Shown here: in pieces, positions 42,996 to 50,811 of the stretch | Position numbering within the stretch: the stretch's first letter is position 1 | How the letters are laid out: every line of letters begins with the position of its first letter | Assembly: GCA_015064695.1 (NCBI GenBank) | Contig: SVRS01000005.1 | Location: 24,709 to 88,708, forward strand | From: Oscillospiraceae bacterium | Lineage (GTDB): Bacteria; Bacillota; Clostridia; Oscillospirales; CAG-272 | Direction: 5' to 3' | Length of the DNA: 64,000 nt | Translations under genes and position numbers: made by a program | The notes under the pieces: generated by a model | The model's input: the letters and a program-made list of their open reading frames with translations, nothing else | Databases searched by the model: none | What the model was told of the DNA's origin: nothing

Positions 42996-43232
42996 TTACA
43001 GGTTATGTTCAGCCTTCCACTCCTCTGCCTTAGCGGCAGAGACGCGCTTGATGTTCTCCTCGGCATGGATGGACTCCTCGCCGCCGTTCACATACAGGAA
43101 GTACTTGCCGCCCTCGGTTACGTAGAGGGACTCCTCATAACCGGCGGGATCACCGAATTCACCGACGGTGTGCTTGGCAACCAGGGTGGATGCCTCGGTA
43201 TCGTACTCAACTTTGCAAATAATCTTCTTCAT
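42996..43232 (-). CDS. Small conserved-looking protein, unknown function
   Basis: This 78-residue soluble protein begins MKKIICKVEYDTEASTLVAK and contains YEESLYVTEGGKYFLYVNGG and an acidic, Ala/Lys-rich end. The predicted make-up is a beta sheet followed by a helix. I do not recognise a named family; similar short proteins with an 'EGGKYFLY' stretch occur in gut Clostridia as hypotheticals, from memory. It stands alone with its own promoter (43318-43346) and a strong terminator, so it is probably expressed. RBS is AGGAAAAGAG. Confidence 0.75.
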   Translation of the reverse strand: MKKIICKVEYDTEASTLVAKHTVGEFGDPAGYEESLYVTEGGKYFLYVNGGEESIHAEENIKRVSAAKAEEWKAEHNL

Positions 43233-43317
43233 TTTCTCTTTTCCTTTATGTTTATTTGGTATTGCGATCAACAAAGCTGACGAACGCAGGTGGTTACCTA
43301 CATCCTCTCACCATAAT

Positions 43318-43346
43318 AGTATACCATAAAAACGGCTGTTTTTCAA
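43318..43346 (-). promoter_or_regulatory. Sigma-A promoter of the 78-residue protein
   Basis: On the minus strand TTGAAA (43346-43341), a 17-bp spacer and TATACT (43323-43318). Confidence 0.8.
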
Positions 43347-43431
43347 TGGTTTTTTCTATGAATAATTCATTACTTTATTTTTGTCCGTTGGATATTTTCC
43401 ATAATAAAAGAGGGATTCCTTTCCAATAGGA

Positions 43432-44400
43432 TCAGAAAATGGTTTCCACTCGCTTTCTGGCTCCCGCGGGGGAGTAAACCCAACGATCAATATGCTCCAC
43501 CTCGTCTCCACGGATAAAAAAGTGCAGGCGGGGAAGGGGAACGGGTTCTCCCCTGTGGGCATCTATGAGAACCAGCTTGATCTTCATCCGTTCGGGGATG
43601 ATGCTCTTGATGAATACGGCCGCAGTCCGTCCTATGAGATTCCGCACAATCTCCCTGTCGCAATCCCGGATCTCAGCCAAGCCTGCCAGATTGGGGGCCA
43701 GCTCTACGAACACGCCGTAGTCCTCCACGCTCCGCACAATACCCGCAACCGTTTGCCCGGGGGTGTAGCGGGCGGCATTCTGTTCCCAGGTGCCCAAAAG
43801 CTCCCGAGTGGAAACGAAAATGCGGTGATTGGCTTCATCGATGCTGCGTACTGCTACCCAGAGTGCCTGGCCGTTGTACAAGCGATCCCGCGGATGGGAG
43901 ATGCGGGATACGGAAATGGCATCCACCGAGAGCAGGGAAGGAATGCCGCACCCGATATCCACGAAGGCACCGAAGCTCTCCAGGTGGGTCACCCTCGCGC
44001 GGATGATGTCTCCGGGAATGAGGCCGTCCAGGTAGCGGGCGGCACACTCGGCCTGTGCCAAGCGGCGGGAAAGCCGTACGGTGACCTCTCCGTTCTCATT
44101 GGCCTCGATGCCCGTGACCTTGCAGGAAACTGCCTTGCCTACGCGGGTTAGAATGGCTATGTCCTTGGGAGCTTCACCGTTGCGGCTCCAAACAGCCTCC
44201 TCGCGGGGAATGATGCCCCGCGCCCCGGATAACGACGGGAACTCCACATGCAGATTGAAATCACTGTCGCACAGAAGCACCGTTCCCTCGATGATGCTCC
44301 CCGTGTCCATCGCACGCTCCAGCCCGGCCAGGCTTCCCGTAAGCTCCCGATTGCGGACGGTCGAGAGCAGCTGTCCCTCGGGAAAATATGTATGTTCCAT
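43432..44400 (-). CDS. S1 RNA-binding domain protein
   Basis: This 322-residue protein has at least three S1-like repeats: about residues 35-95 (GSIIEGTVLLCDSDFNLHV), 115-180 (IPGDIIRARVTHLESFGAFVDIGCGIPSLL) and 205-270 (PGQTVAGIVRSVEDYGVFVELAPNLAGLAE). The layout resembles Firmicute 30S ribosomal protein S1 homologues and other S1 proteins that bind RNA. Start at 44400 lies behind AAGGAAAGGA. It is a lone gene divergent from the XRE/TPR regulator. Confidence 0.88.
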   Translation of the reverse strand: MEHTYFPEGQLLSTVRNRELTGSLAGLERAMDTGSIIEGTVLLCDSDFNLHVEFPSLSGARGIIPREEAVWSRNGEAPKDIAILTRVGKAVSCKVTGIEANENGEVTVRLSRRLAQAECAARYLDGLIPGDIIRARVTHLESFGAFVDIGCGIPSLLSVDAISVSRISHPRDRLYNGQALWVAVRSIDEANHRIFVSTRELLGTWEQNAARYTPGQTVAGIVRSVEDYGVFVELAPNLAGLAEIRDCDREIVRNLIGRTAAVFIKSIIPERMKIKLVLIDAHRGEPVPLPRLHFFIRGDEVEHIDRWVYSPAGARKRVETIF

Positions 44401-44527
44401 GTTCAAATCCTGTCCTTTCCTTGGGGGCACATCCCCCGACTGCTCTACTGTATGCAGGGGAAGGACGGATTATGCCGGTTTGTTTTTGGTCAAGCATCGC
44501 TTGAGCTTCTCAACAACGAATGGATGA

Positions 44528-44555
44528 TTGACATTTCCCGAAAATGTGATATACT
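44528..44555 (+). promoter_or_regulatory. Promoter of the XRE/TPR regulator gene
   Basis: TTGACA at 44528-44533 and TATACT at 44550-44555 with a 16-bp spacer. Confidence 0.8.
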
Positions 44556-44597
44556 GTAATCGTAAGCTTACGAAATTCATATGTAAGGAGACAAAAC

Positions 44598-45704
44598 ATG
44601 AACATCAAAATCGGTGCGATCATCAAGAAACTGCGCGCCCAAAATCATATCACCCAAGAGACCTTGGCCGCCGCTATGGGGGTCACTCCCCAAGCCGTGT
44701 CCCGCTGGGAGGCCGAGGGTGGCTACCCCGACCTGGAGCTGCTCCCCGCGCTGGCGGACTTTTTCAAGGTCAGCACGGACGAGCTACTCGGATACAAATT
44801 GTCCGAGAGGGAACAGGAGCTGGCCGACATCAAGAAGGAGATAGAGCGGCTGGATGAGGTCGGTTCCGTCGAGGAGTGCCTCGCCCTTGCCCGAAACGCC
44901 TTTGCGCGGTATCCGAATGATTCCGAAATTCGGCTGAATCTTGGAATTTGTCTGCATAATACGTGGGATGAAACCCATGATGAGGGGCTTTTGGACGAGA
45001 TTGAATCCCTCTATCAATCGGTCGTAAACGAATGTGACGACGAGGATACACGGAACAATGCCATCGGAAGTCTGATTATTTTGTATAAGGATACCCACCA
45101 GAGCGAGAAGGCGAAGGCACTGCTTGGACGGTTGACCCCCATGAAATACTGTCGGGAAACCACGATGGCCTGGGGAATCGGCGATGGAAATACCGAGTTC
45201 TATATCCAGGATCTGATCAACAAGCTGACCGATGCATTGGGACTCGCTCTCGGTGACCTTGCTTACAATGATGACCTACCCAACGACCCGTCCACTTGGG
45301 ATTACAAGATCGAAATGCTCCGCATTTCCAACCAACTGTATCACATGATCTACGGTGACGATCTGCTCTACCATCACAGTCGCCTTGCCGATAATTATTG
45401 GGTGATCTCTACCTACCAGATGTCCCTTGAGAGAACCGAGGATGCCTTGGATTCGTTGGAGCAGATGTGCAAGCACGCCGTAGCCTACGATCTCTCGTAT
45501 CAGAACGACCGAGGGAAGCATTTCACCTCTTTCCTGGTGGACACCCAATACTACCCCGAAAAGAGCAAGGACTTCCACGAGCTCACCGAGCACACGTATG
45601 GCCACTATTCGCTGGCTCGCCTGCAGAACAGCCGCTACGATCCCATCCGCAACGATCCGCGTTTCGCCTCTGTGGAAAAGGCTCTGCGGGAATACGCGAA
45701 GTAA
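44598..45704 (+). CDS. XRE-family transcriptional regulator with TPR-like C-terminal region
   Basis: This 368-residue protein has an N-terminal helix-turn-helix of the XRE/Cro type (about residues 8-62, with ITQETLAAAMGVTPQAVSRWEAEGG). A long helical region follows, with repeats such as EECLALARNAFARYPNDSEIRLNLGICL that resemble tetratricopeptide repeats. Such regulators may sense peptides or proteins through the helical part. It lies alone with its own promoter; the target is unknown. RBS AAGGAG before 44598. Confidence 0.88.
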   Translation: MNIKIGAIIKKLRAQNHITQETLAAAMGVTPQAVSRWEAEGGYPDLELLPALADFFKVSTDELLGYKLSEREQELADIKKEIERLDEVGSVEECLALARNAFARYPNDSEIRLNLGICLHNTWDETHDEGLLDEIESLYQSVVNECDDEDTRNNAIGSLIILYKDTHQSEKAKALLGRLTPMKYCRETTMAWGIGDGNTEFYIQDLINKLTDALGLALGDLAYNDDLPNDPSTWDYKIEMLRISNQLYHMIYGDDLLYHHSRLADNYWVISTYQMSLERTEDALDSLEQMCKHAVAYDLSYQNDRGKHFTSFLVDTQYYPEKSKDFHELTEHTYGHYSLARLQNSRYDPIRNDPRFASVEKALREYAK

Positions 45705-45723
45705 ACGAGCCGCAGATTTCCCT

Positions 45724-45747
45724 GTCCCCCGCCTAACAGCGGGGGAC
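45724..45747. other. G/C-rich hairpin downstream of the XRE/TPR gene
   Basis: GTCCCCCGC and GCGGGGGAC form a 9-bp stem with a 6-nt loop. It lacks a T-run, so it is only a possible terminator. The rest of the 45705-46014 gap is AT-rich and holds the rplM promoter and leader. Confidence 0.45.
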
Positions 45748-45901
45748 AAACTCTTGTCATATTTGCACAAAAACCGATCTTGCTCAGTCGAAGAAAATGT
45801 GACGGCAGAAAAGTACGAAAGAGAAAAACAGGCGAAAACGCGAGAAAACGCGAGGTTGTCATATCCTAAATTAAAAAAATCAAAATTTTTTCAAAAAGGG
45901 C

Positions 45902-45930
45902 TTGACAAAGTGAAACAAGTGTGGTATAAT
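45902..45930 (+). promoter_or_regulatory. Consensus promoter of rplM-rpsI
   Basis: TTGACA at 45902-45907, a 17-bp spacer and TATAAT at 45925-45930. A leader of about 75 nt follows. Ribosomal L13 leaders are known in Firmicutes, but I could not match this one. Confidence 0.9.
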
Positions 45931-46014
45931 ATGCGCCGTGAGTAAAAAACGACCCATGCCCGGCGGCCGACAGAGCCCCCTTCGGTGTGGACGAATCTAA
46001 AAGGAGAAAGAAAC

Positions 46015-46443
46015 ATGTCTACTTACATGCAGAAGAATGAGACCGTGGCTCGCAAGTGGTACGTCGTTGACGCCGCTGACAAGCCTCTGGGTAGAACTGC
46101 TGTTGCCGTTGCAGACCTGCTGCGCGGTAAGAACGACCCCACCTTTACCCCCCATGCCGACTGCGGCAACTTCGTTATCGTTATCAACGCCGAGAAGGCT
46201 ACCCTGTCCGGCCGCAAGATGGAGCAGAAGTACTACTACAGCCACTCCGGTTACATTGGCGGTCTGAAGGCTGTTCAGGCCAAGACCATGATGGCTACCA
46301 AGCCCGAGCGCGCTATGGAGATCGCTATCAAGGGTATGCTGCCCCACAACCACCTGGGCCGCAAGGCTTTCACCCGTCTGAAGGTCTACGCAGGTGCCGC
46401 TCATAAGCACGAGGCTCAGAAGCCCGAGACTTACGAGCTGTAA
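46015..46443 (+). CDS. rplM: Ribosomal protein L13
   Basis: This 142-residue protein matches L13: [27 protein letters not shown] at the N-terminus, [23 protein letters not shown] in the middle and [30 protein letters not shown] near the end. It is an early-assembly protein of the large subunit. The start at 46015 follows AAAAGGAG. The gene forms the usual rplM-rpsI operon, 24 nt before rpsI. Confidence 0.98.
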   Translation: MSTYMQKNETVARKWYVVDAADKPLGRTAVAVADLLRGKNDPTFTPHADCGNFVIVINAEKATLSGRKMEQKYYYSHSGYIGGLKAVQAKTMMATKPERAMEIAIKGMLPHNHLGRKAFTRLKVYAGAAHKHEAQKPETYEL

Positions 46444-46467
46444 TCAGAGAAAGGAAGGTCAAGAATT

Positions 46468-46869
46468 ATGTACACCAGTGCAAAGCCCTACTTCTACGGC
46501 ACCGGCCGCAGAAAGAAGTCCGTCGCTCGCGTTCGCCTGTATCCCGGTAGCGGTGAGATCACCATCAACGGCCGTTCCATCGACGAGTACTTCGGCCTCG
46601 AGACTCTGAAGCTCATCGTCAACCAGCCCTTCGGCGTTACCGGCACCACCGGTAAGTTCGACATCGTCGCTAACGTTGCAGGCGGCGGTATCTCCGGCCA
46701 GGCCGGCGCAATCCGTCACGGTGTTGCCCGCGCTCTGCTGTCCGCTGATGCCAACTACCGTCCCGCTCTGAAGGCCGCCGGCTTCCTGACCCGCGACCCT
46801 CGTATGAAGGAGAGAAAGAAGTACGGTCTCAAGGCCGCTCGTCGCGCTCCTCAGTTCTCCAAGCGCTGA
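46468..46869 (+). CDS. rpsI: Ribosomal protein S9
   Basis: This 133-residue protein is S9: [50 protein letters not shown], and the C-terminal [17 protein letters not shown] whose last Lys-Arg reaches the decoding centre. It is co-transcribed with rplM. A clear terminator follows at 46898. Confidence 0.98.
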   Translation: MYTSAKPYFYGTGRRKKSVARVRLYPGSGEITINGRSIDEYFGLETLKLIVNQPFGVTGTTGKFDIVANVAGGGISGQAGAIRHGVARALLSADANYRPALKAAGFLTRDPRMKERKKYGLKAARRAPQFSKR

Positions 46870-46897
46870 TTTTTCAACGCCTGTTTGGGAAAGATCA

Positions 46898-46930
46898 CAG
46901 CACTCGCTTCGGCGGGTGCTGTTTTTCTTT
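46898..46930 (+). terminator. Terminator of rplM-rpsI
   Basis: CAGCACTCGC, loop TTCG, GCGGGTGCTG, then TTTTTCTTTT. Confidence 0.92.
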
Positions 46931-46931
46931 T

Positions 46932-46979
46932 GTAGGGGAGACCTGCGGTCTCCCGCGGGCGAACGCAGTTCGCCCCTAC
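46932..46979. repeat. 48-bp double-hairpin palindromic repeat, copy 1
   Basis: Outer GTAGGGG/CCCCTAC arms enclose two hairpins, GGGAGACC/GGTCTCCC and GGGCGAAC/GTTCGCCC, each with a 3-nt loop. It is identical to 58786-58833. REP-like elements of this style occur in gut Firmicutes. Confidence 0.92.
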
Positions 46980-47020
46980 AATAAAGGGCGGTTCAATTTG
47001 TAAAAAATTGAGCCGTCCTG

Positions 47021-47049
47021 TTTACTTTTTGCCGTTTTTATGGTATAAT
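47021..47049 (+). promoter_or_regulatory. Promoter of the AT-rich orphan gene
   Basis: TTTACT at 47021-47026, a 17-bp spacer and TATAAT at 47044-47049. Confidence 0.7.
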
Positions 47050-47099
47050 ACAACTAATAGATAAACTTGAATTTATCGATTATAAGGAGCGTGTTATTT

Positions 47100-47549
47100 G
47101 TGAAGTTTAGACGTAATATTAAAGAAGAGAAGCTTTTTCATAAAGTTGCATTATTCTCGTTGATTGCAGAAATAGTTTTATTAACAATCTATTTTATAAC
47201 ATTTAATGAAGAATTAGTTCGTTTTATTTTGGTTTTATTATTTGTATTTCCGTTATATTTCCTGCTTGTTCATTTATTGAGAAAAAGTTTTGTAGAATTT
47301 CAAGAGGATAAAATCATTTTAATAAATGGAAATGGGATAAATATTGTTATTAATATTAATGAAATTGAAAAAATACTAATTCCATCATCCAAAGCATTAG
47401 AGAGTAAAATGAAAGATAATGCTATAATAATTAAAAGAATTGGTGTAAATAATATAATCTCATATAATTCAGAAATAGAAAATTACATAAAAAATAATTA
47501 TAAGATAGATGTAGAGTATTATGACAATTATACTCAAGCAATTAAATGA
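47100..47549 (+). CDS. AT-rich orphan gene: two-segment membrane protein with PH-like tail
   Basis: This 149-residue protein starts at GTG 47100, about 10 nt after AAGGAG; a second in-frame GTG at 47091 is too close to it. Two hydrophobic helices (about residues 17-37 and 42-60) are followed by a soluble beta-rich part with FVEFQEDKIILINGNGINIVI, which could be a bacterial PH-like domain. Codon use is strikingly A/T-rich (Ile, Asn, Lys) next to the GC-rich ribosomal genes, so it was probably acquired. It is flanked by 10-bp direct repeats AATTTATCGA at 47070 and 47580. Function unknown. Confidence 0.72.
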   Translation: MKFRRNIKEEKLFHKVALFSLIAEIVLLTIYFITFNEELVRFILVLLFVFPLYFLLVHLLRKSFVEFQEDKIILINGNGINIVININEIEKILIPSSKALESKMKDNAIIIKRIGVNNIISYNSEIENYIKNNYKIDVEYYDNYTQAIK

Positions 47550-47571
47550 TTTTTATAGTTTATTTGCATGC

Positions 47572-47595
47572 CAAATTCCAATTTATCGACCAAAA
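47572..47595 (+). repeat. Shared 24-nt motif after AT-rich gene 1
   Basis: Begins CAAATTCCAATTTATCGA and differs by one base from 58702-58725, which also follows an AT-rich orphan gene. No coding match; possible insertion-site remnant. The gap 47596-47761 shows no gene. Confidence 0.7.
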
Positions 47596-47761
47596 CAGCG
47601 TTGAATGTTGGTGTGATCTTGGTGCAAATTTGGTGCAACACTTTATAGGGCGATACTCACGATATCAAACGGCGTTGCTATAACTTGAGGAGATACGTTC
47701 TTATATCTTCGAACTTATGGATGCGTTTGTCGAAGTCAGAAGAAATCGACTATAAGGAAGA

Positions 47762-47804
47762 CACAGGCAAGCTTCGTTTTTGAAGCCGGCCTGTGCCTTT
47801 CTTT
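47762..47804 (+). terminator. Terminator-like hairpin downstream of the AT-rich region
   Basis: CACAGGC/GCCTGTG outer and GCTTC/GAAGC inner stems around GTTTTT, followed by CCTTTCTTT. It may end the AT-rich gene transcript. Confidence 0.65.
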
Positions 47805-47919
47805 ACTTCACCGCGTCCGTACGGAACAACGCCGACAAAACCGTCTTGATCAATCGTACCCGAGCCTCGGTGTATTTCTTTTTTGAATGCTTTGTGCAGA
47901 GGGCGTTCGTAAATGAGTA

Positions 47920-48690
47920 TTACGTGATAGGCATGGAGGGGGTGACCCGGAAAAACTTCCGATACGCCCGATAAAAGGCGCTGTAATTATTGTAGCCCAC
48001 CTGTATCGCTGCCTGCGTGGGCGGAACACCCTCGCGAATTAACTTGTTGGCCATCGCCATCTTTTTTTGCAGAATATACTGCTTGGGCGAAATGCCCATT
48101 TTCTCTTCAAACAAATGGCAAACAGTGGATTTGGAGCACGCCGTGTGGGCTGCTAACGTGTCCAGAGTGATCTTTTCATACAGATGCTTGTCAATGTATT
48201 GAACGATCTGCTTTAGAAAATCATTCGACCCCTGTGGCTCGGGCGGCGAAGAGGCGCGGATGACGTTGTAGAGCAGGTGAATCATCAGACTGTGGGCCAG
48301 GGGCTCGTAGAAGGACGCATTTTCCGCCGTGCCGATCTCTCGGAATTCGTCGATCTGCTCCGCAGGGAAGGATATGGGGATGCACGTTTTCTCCTCTAAA
48401 CAGCCGCGCAGGACAGCGGGGACGGCGGTGATGTCAAAGAGCGCCTTCACGCGCTGATAGGAACCGGCCTGGTTGGCGGTGACGGCGTGGTAGGTGATGG
48501 GAGGAATCAGAATGGCCTGACGGGCATTTAAGCGGTTGCATCGCCCCTCCAGGACCACACTGATGTCTCCTTCTAAAACGGCGATCATCTCGTACAGCGA
48601 GTGGCAATGGTTTTCCCAAAGCGGGCCGGCTTCGACAACACTCTCACTGTAGGTCAGATCGAAGGGATTGGTTGAAATGGTATGATTCAT
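47920..48690 (-). CDS. AraC-family transcriptional regulator
   Basis: This 256-residue protein has an N-terminal cupin-like sensor (about residues 25-95, HCHSLYEMIAVLEGDISVVLEG) and a C-terminal AraC double helix-turn-helix (about 160-255). The latter includes ITLDTLAAHTACSKSTVCHLFEEKMG and IQVGYNNYSAFYRAYRKFF. It is divergent from the OYE-SDR-FAD operon and probably controls it in response to the substrate. Start at 48690 follows AAAGGAG. The shared promoter region holds repeated GAAATGCAA sites. Confidence 0.93.
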   Translation of the reverse strand: MNHTISTNPFDLTYSESVVEAGPLWENHCHSLYEMIAVLEGDISVVLEGRCNRLNARQAILIPPITYHAVTANQAGSYQRVKALFDITAVPAVLRGCLEEKTCIPISFPAEQIDEFREIGTAENASFYEPLAHSLMIHLLYNVIRASSPPEPQGSNDFLKQIVQYIDKHLYEKITLDTLAAHTACSKSTVCHLFEEKMGISPKQYILQKKMAMANKLIREGVPPTQAAIQVGYNNYSAFYRAYRKFFRVTPSMPIT

Positions 48691-48713
48691 AGAAAACGCT
48701 CCTTTATAGCCAT

Positions 48714-48742
48714 AGTATAGCATGAAATTGCAAGAAATGCAA
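48714..48742 (-). promoter_or_regulatory. Promoter of the AraC regulator
   Basis: On the minus strand TTGCAT (48742-48737), 17 bp, TATACT (48719-48714). The -35 lies inside the repeated operator-like sequence, which fits autoregulation. Confidence 0.8.
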
Positions 48743-48754
48743 TATGAAATGCAA
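48724..48754. promoter_or_regulatory. Three direct half-sites, AraC operator candidate
   Basis: GAAATTGCAA, GAAATGCAA and GAAATGCAA start at 48724, 48734 and 48746, with spacings near one helical turn. They lie between the two divergent promoters (a plus-strand TATAAT is at 48787-48792). Confidence 0.6.
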
Positions 48755-48825
48755 AAAAATATATATACATTTCTTTTATAATGTGGTATAATATTACTAT
48801 AAAATCAGAAAAGGATGTGCCTGCC

Positions 48826-50022
48826 ATGATCCGAGAATCCATTCAGATCGGTGCTAAAAAGATCCCCAACCGCGTTGTTCTGCAGCCCATGGAGGGGTGT
48901 GACTGTCAGCTCGACGGCGGCCCCGGCGAATTAACCGTTGGAAAGTATCTGCGTGCCGCCGAAAGCGGAGGAGGGATGGTTTGGTTCGAGGCCAACGCCG
49001 TTTGCCCCGAGGGGCGTACCAATCCTCGCCAGATGATGCTGGCAAGGGAGAATCTCCCGGCTTTTCGGGATCTTCTTTCCGATATGCGGGAGACTGCCAT
49101 GCGGGAGTGGGGATATGCGCCCGTGATGATTCTCCAGCTCACCCATTCGGGGCGGCAGAGCATCACCCCCATAATCGCCTATCGGCATCCCCTCTACGAG
49201 GAAAAGCGTCCCGCCACCGATGCGCATATCGCCACCGACGAGTACCTGGATACCCTCCCGGCCAAATACGCCGCCTCTGCTGAATTGGCCATAGAGGCGG
49301 GATTTGACGGTGTGGATGTAAAATCCTGCCATGGATACCTGTTTCAGGAGCTTTTGTCGGCCTATTCCCGTGAGGGACGATATGGCGGCTCCTTTGAAAA
49401 TCGTGCGCGCCTGTACCTGGATTGCATACGAGCGGTCCGTCAAGTGACCTCCGAAGACTTCCTGCTGACTACTCGCTTGAGTGTGTCAGATATGGTGCCC
49501 AAGCCCTACGGCTTTGGAACCACCGAGGCAAACGAGTTGGATTTCACCGAGCCGGATATGCTCCTGGCGCTCCTGGTGGAGCATGGTGTCCGGGTTCTGA
49601 ACGTGACCCTTGGAAATCCATACTATAATCCCCATGTCAACCGCCCCTTCCGCAAGGGAAGCTATATTCCGCCCGAGGCTCCGGAGGCGGGACTGGCCCG
49701 CTTTGTGACGGTGGAGCGGCACATCAAGGATAAATTTCCCGCGTTGACCGTGGTGGGTTCGGGGTTATCCTTCTATCGTACAGATTTGATGGAGCAATCC
49801 GAACGACTGCTGCAGGAGGGAGTCTGTGATTTGGTGGGATTCGGCCGGATGTGGTTGGCCTATCCCCGCTTTTATCGGGATTTCCTGGCCGGACAGTTCG
49901 ACCCCCGAAAATGCTGCCTCGCCTGCTCCAAATGCACCGAGCTGATGCGGGCGGGCCAAGGCTCGGGCTGTGCGGTTTTCAATGAATACTACCGAAACCT
50001 GTATCGGGAAATAGGCAAATGA
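48826..50022 (+). CDS. Old yellow enzyme-type flavin oxidoreductase with Fe-S motif
   Basis: This 398-residue protein has the FMN-binding barrel of the OYE/2,4-dienoyl-CoA reductase family: VVLQPMEGCDC, ILQLTHSGRQS near residue 103, VDVKSCHGYLFQELLSAYSR near 165 and DLVGFGRMWLAYP near 335. Near the end is C-x2-C-x2-C-x11-C (from CCLACSKC), the usual 4Fe-4S site of the long enzymes. The FAD/NAD domain of those enzymes is absent, so electrons must come from a partner, perhaps the FAD protein two genes on. It likely reduces an activated C=C bond. Confidence 0.88.
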   Translation: MIRESIQIGAKKIPNRVVLQPMEGCDCQLDGGPGELTVGKYLRAAESGGGMVWFEANAVCPEGRTNPRQMMLARENLPAFRDLLSDMRETAMREWGYAPVMILQLTHSGRQSITPIIAYRHPLYEEKRPATDAHIATDEYLDTLPAKYAASAELAIEAGFDGVDVKSCHGYLFQELLSAYSREGRYGGSFENRARLYLDCIRAVRQVTSEDFLLTTRLSVSDMVPKPYGFGTTEANELDFTEPDMLLALLVEHGVRVLNVTLGNPYYNPHVNRPFRKGSYIPPEAPEAGLARFVTVERHIKDKFPALTVVGSGLSFYRTDLMEQSERLLQEGVCDLVGFGRMWLAYPRFYRDFLAGQFDPRKCCLACSKCTELMRAGQGSGCAVFNEYYRNLYREIGK

Positions 50023-50079
50023 GCCCGCCCTCTGTGGCCGCGGAAAGAATACTGAAAGAACCGAAAGAGAGGACGTTAT

Positions 50080-50811
50080 ATGAACATTGCCATTGTAACC
50101 GGCGTTGCGGGCGGTATCGGCAGGGCAAGTGCTTTGATGCTGGCGCGAAAGGGCTACGCCGTTGTCGGCATGGGACGACATGAGGATGTGGATCTATCGG
50201 ATTTTGAGGGCTTGGATATTACCTACATACCCGGGGATATTTCCTCCGCCGCCCATCGCGCCAAGCTGGTGGATGCCGCCGTTTCCCGCGGAGAAGTTTC
50301 CGTCCTCGTCAACGTGGCGGGGATCGCTCCCAAGGTGCGCCGCGACATTCTGGAGATGACCGAGGAAAGCTACGATTTCGTCATGGGCGTCAACACCAAA
50401 GGAACCCTGTTTCTGACCCAGGCGGTCGCAAGGGTCATGTTGAAGCAGGGTAAGGGAGGCTCTATCGTCAATATTTCCTCCTGCTCCGCCTATACCAGCT
50501 CCGTGAACCGCGGGGAATACTGTATTTCCAAGGCAGGAGTTTCCATGATCACCAAGCTCTTTGCGGATCGTTTGGCGGGGGAGGGAATTTTGGTCAACGA
50601 GATCTGCCCCGGCATCATCGCTACGGGCATGACCGCTGTCGTCAAGGAAAAATACGATCAGCTCATCGCAAACGGCTTGGTTCCTCTGGGGCGCTGGGGA
50701 ATGCCCGACGACGTGGCCAAGGCCGTGGTCGCCCTTTGTGACGGCACCTTCGGTTATACCACGGGCCAATCCTTCATTTTAGACGGAGGTATGCACATCA
50801 GGAAGCTATGA
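50080..50811 (+). CDS. Short-chain dehydrogenase/reductase
   Basis: This 243-residue classical SDR has a TGVAGGIGRAS cofactor motif at residues 7-17, NVAGIAP near 85, and the catalytic set Ser in NISSCSAY and YCISK near 147-151, plus a C-terminal GQSFILDGGMH. It reduces or oxidises a hydroxyl/keto group using NAD(P). It overlaps the next gene by 4 nt (ATGA), implying coupled translation. In the operon it could act on the same molecule as the OYE enzyme. Confidence 0.92.
   Translation: MNIAIVTGVAGGIGRASALMLARKGYAVVGMGRHEDVDLSDFEGLDITYIPGDISSAAHRAKLVDAAVSRGEVSVLVNVAGIAPKVRRDILEMTEESYDFVMGVNTKGTLFLTQAVARVMLKQGKGGSIVNISSCSAYTSSVNRGEYCISKAGVSMITKLFADRLAGEGILVNEICPGIIATGMTAVVKEKYDQLIANGLVPLGRWGMPDDVAKAVVALCDGTFGYTTGQSFILDGGMHIRKL

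Noticed and set aside
47572..47595. Integron attC site
   Set aside because: The typical R'' and R' core (GTTRRRY) and the folded arms of attC were not found, and no integrase gene is in the window.
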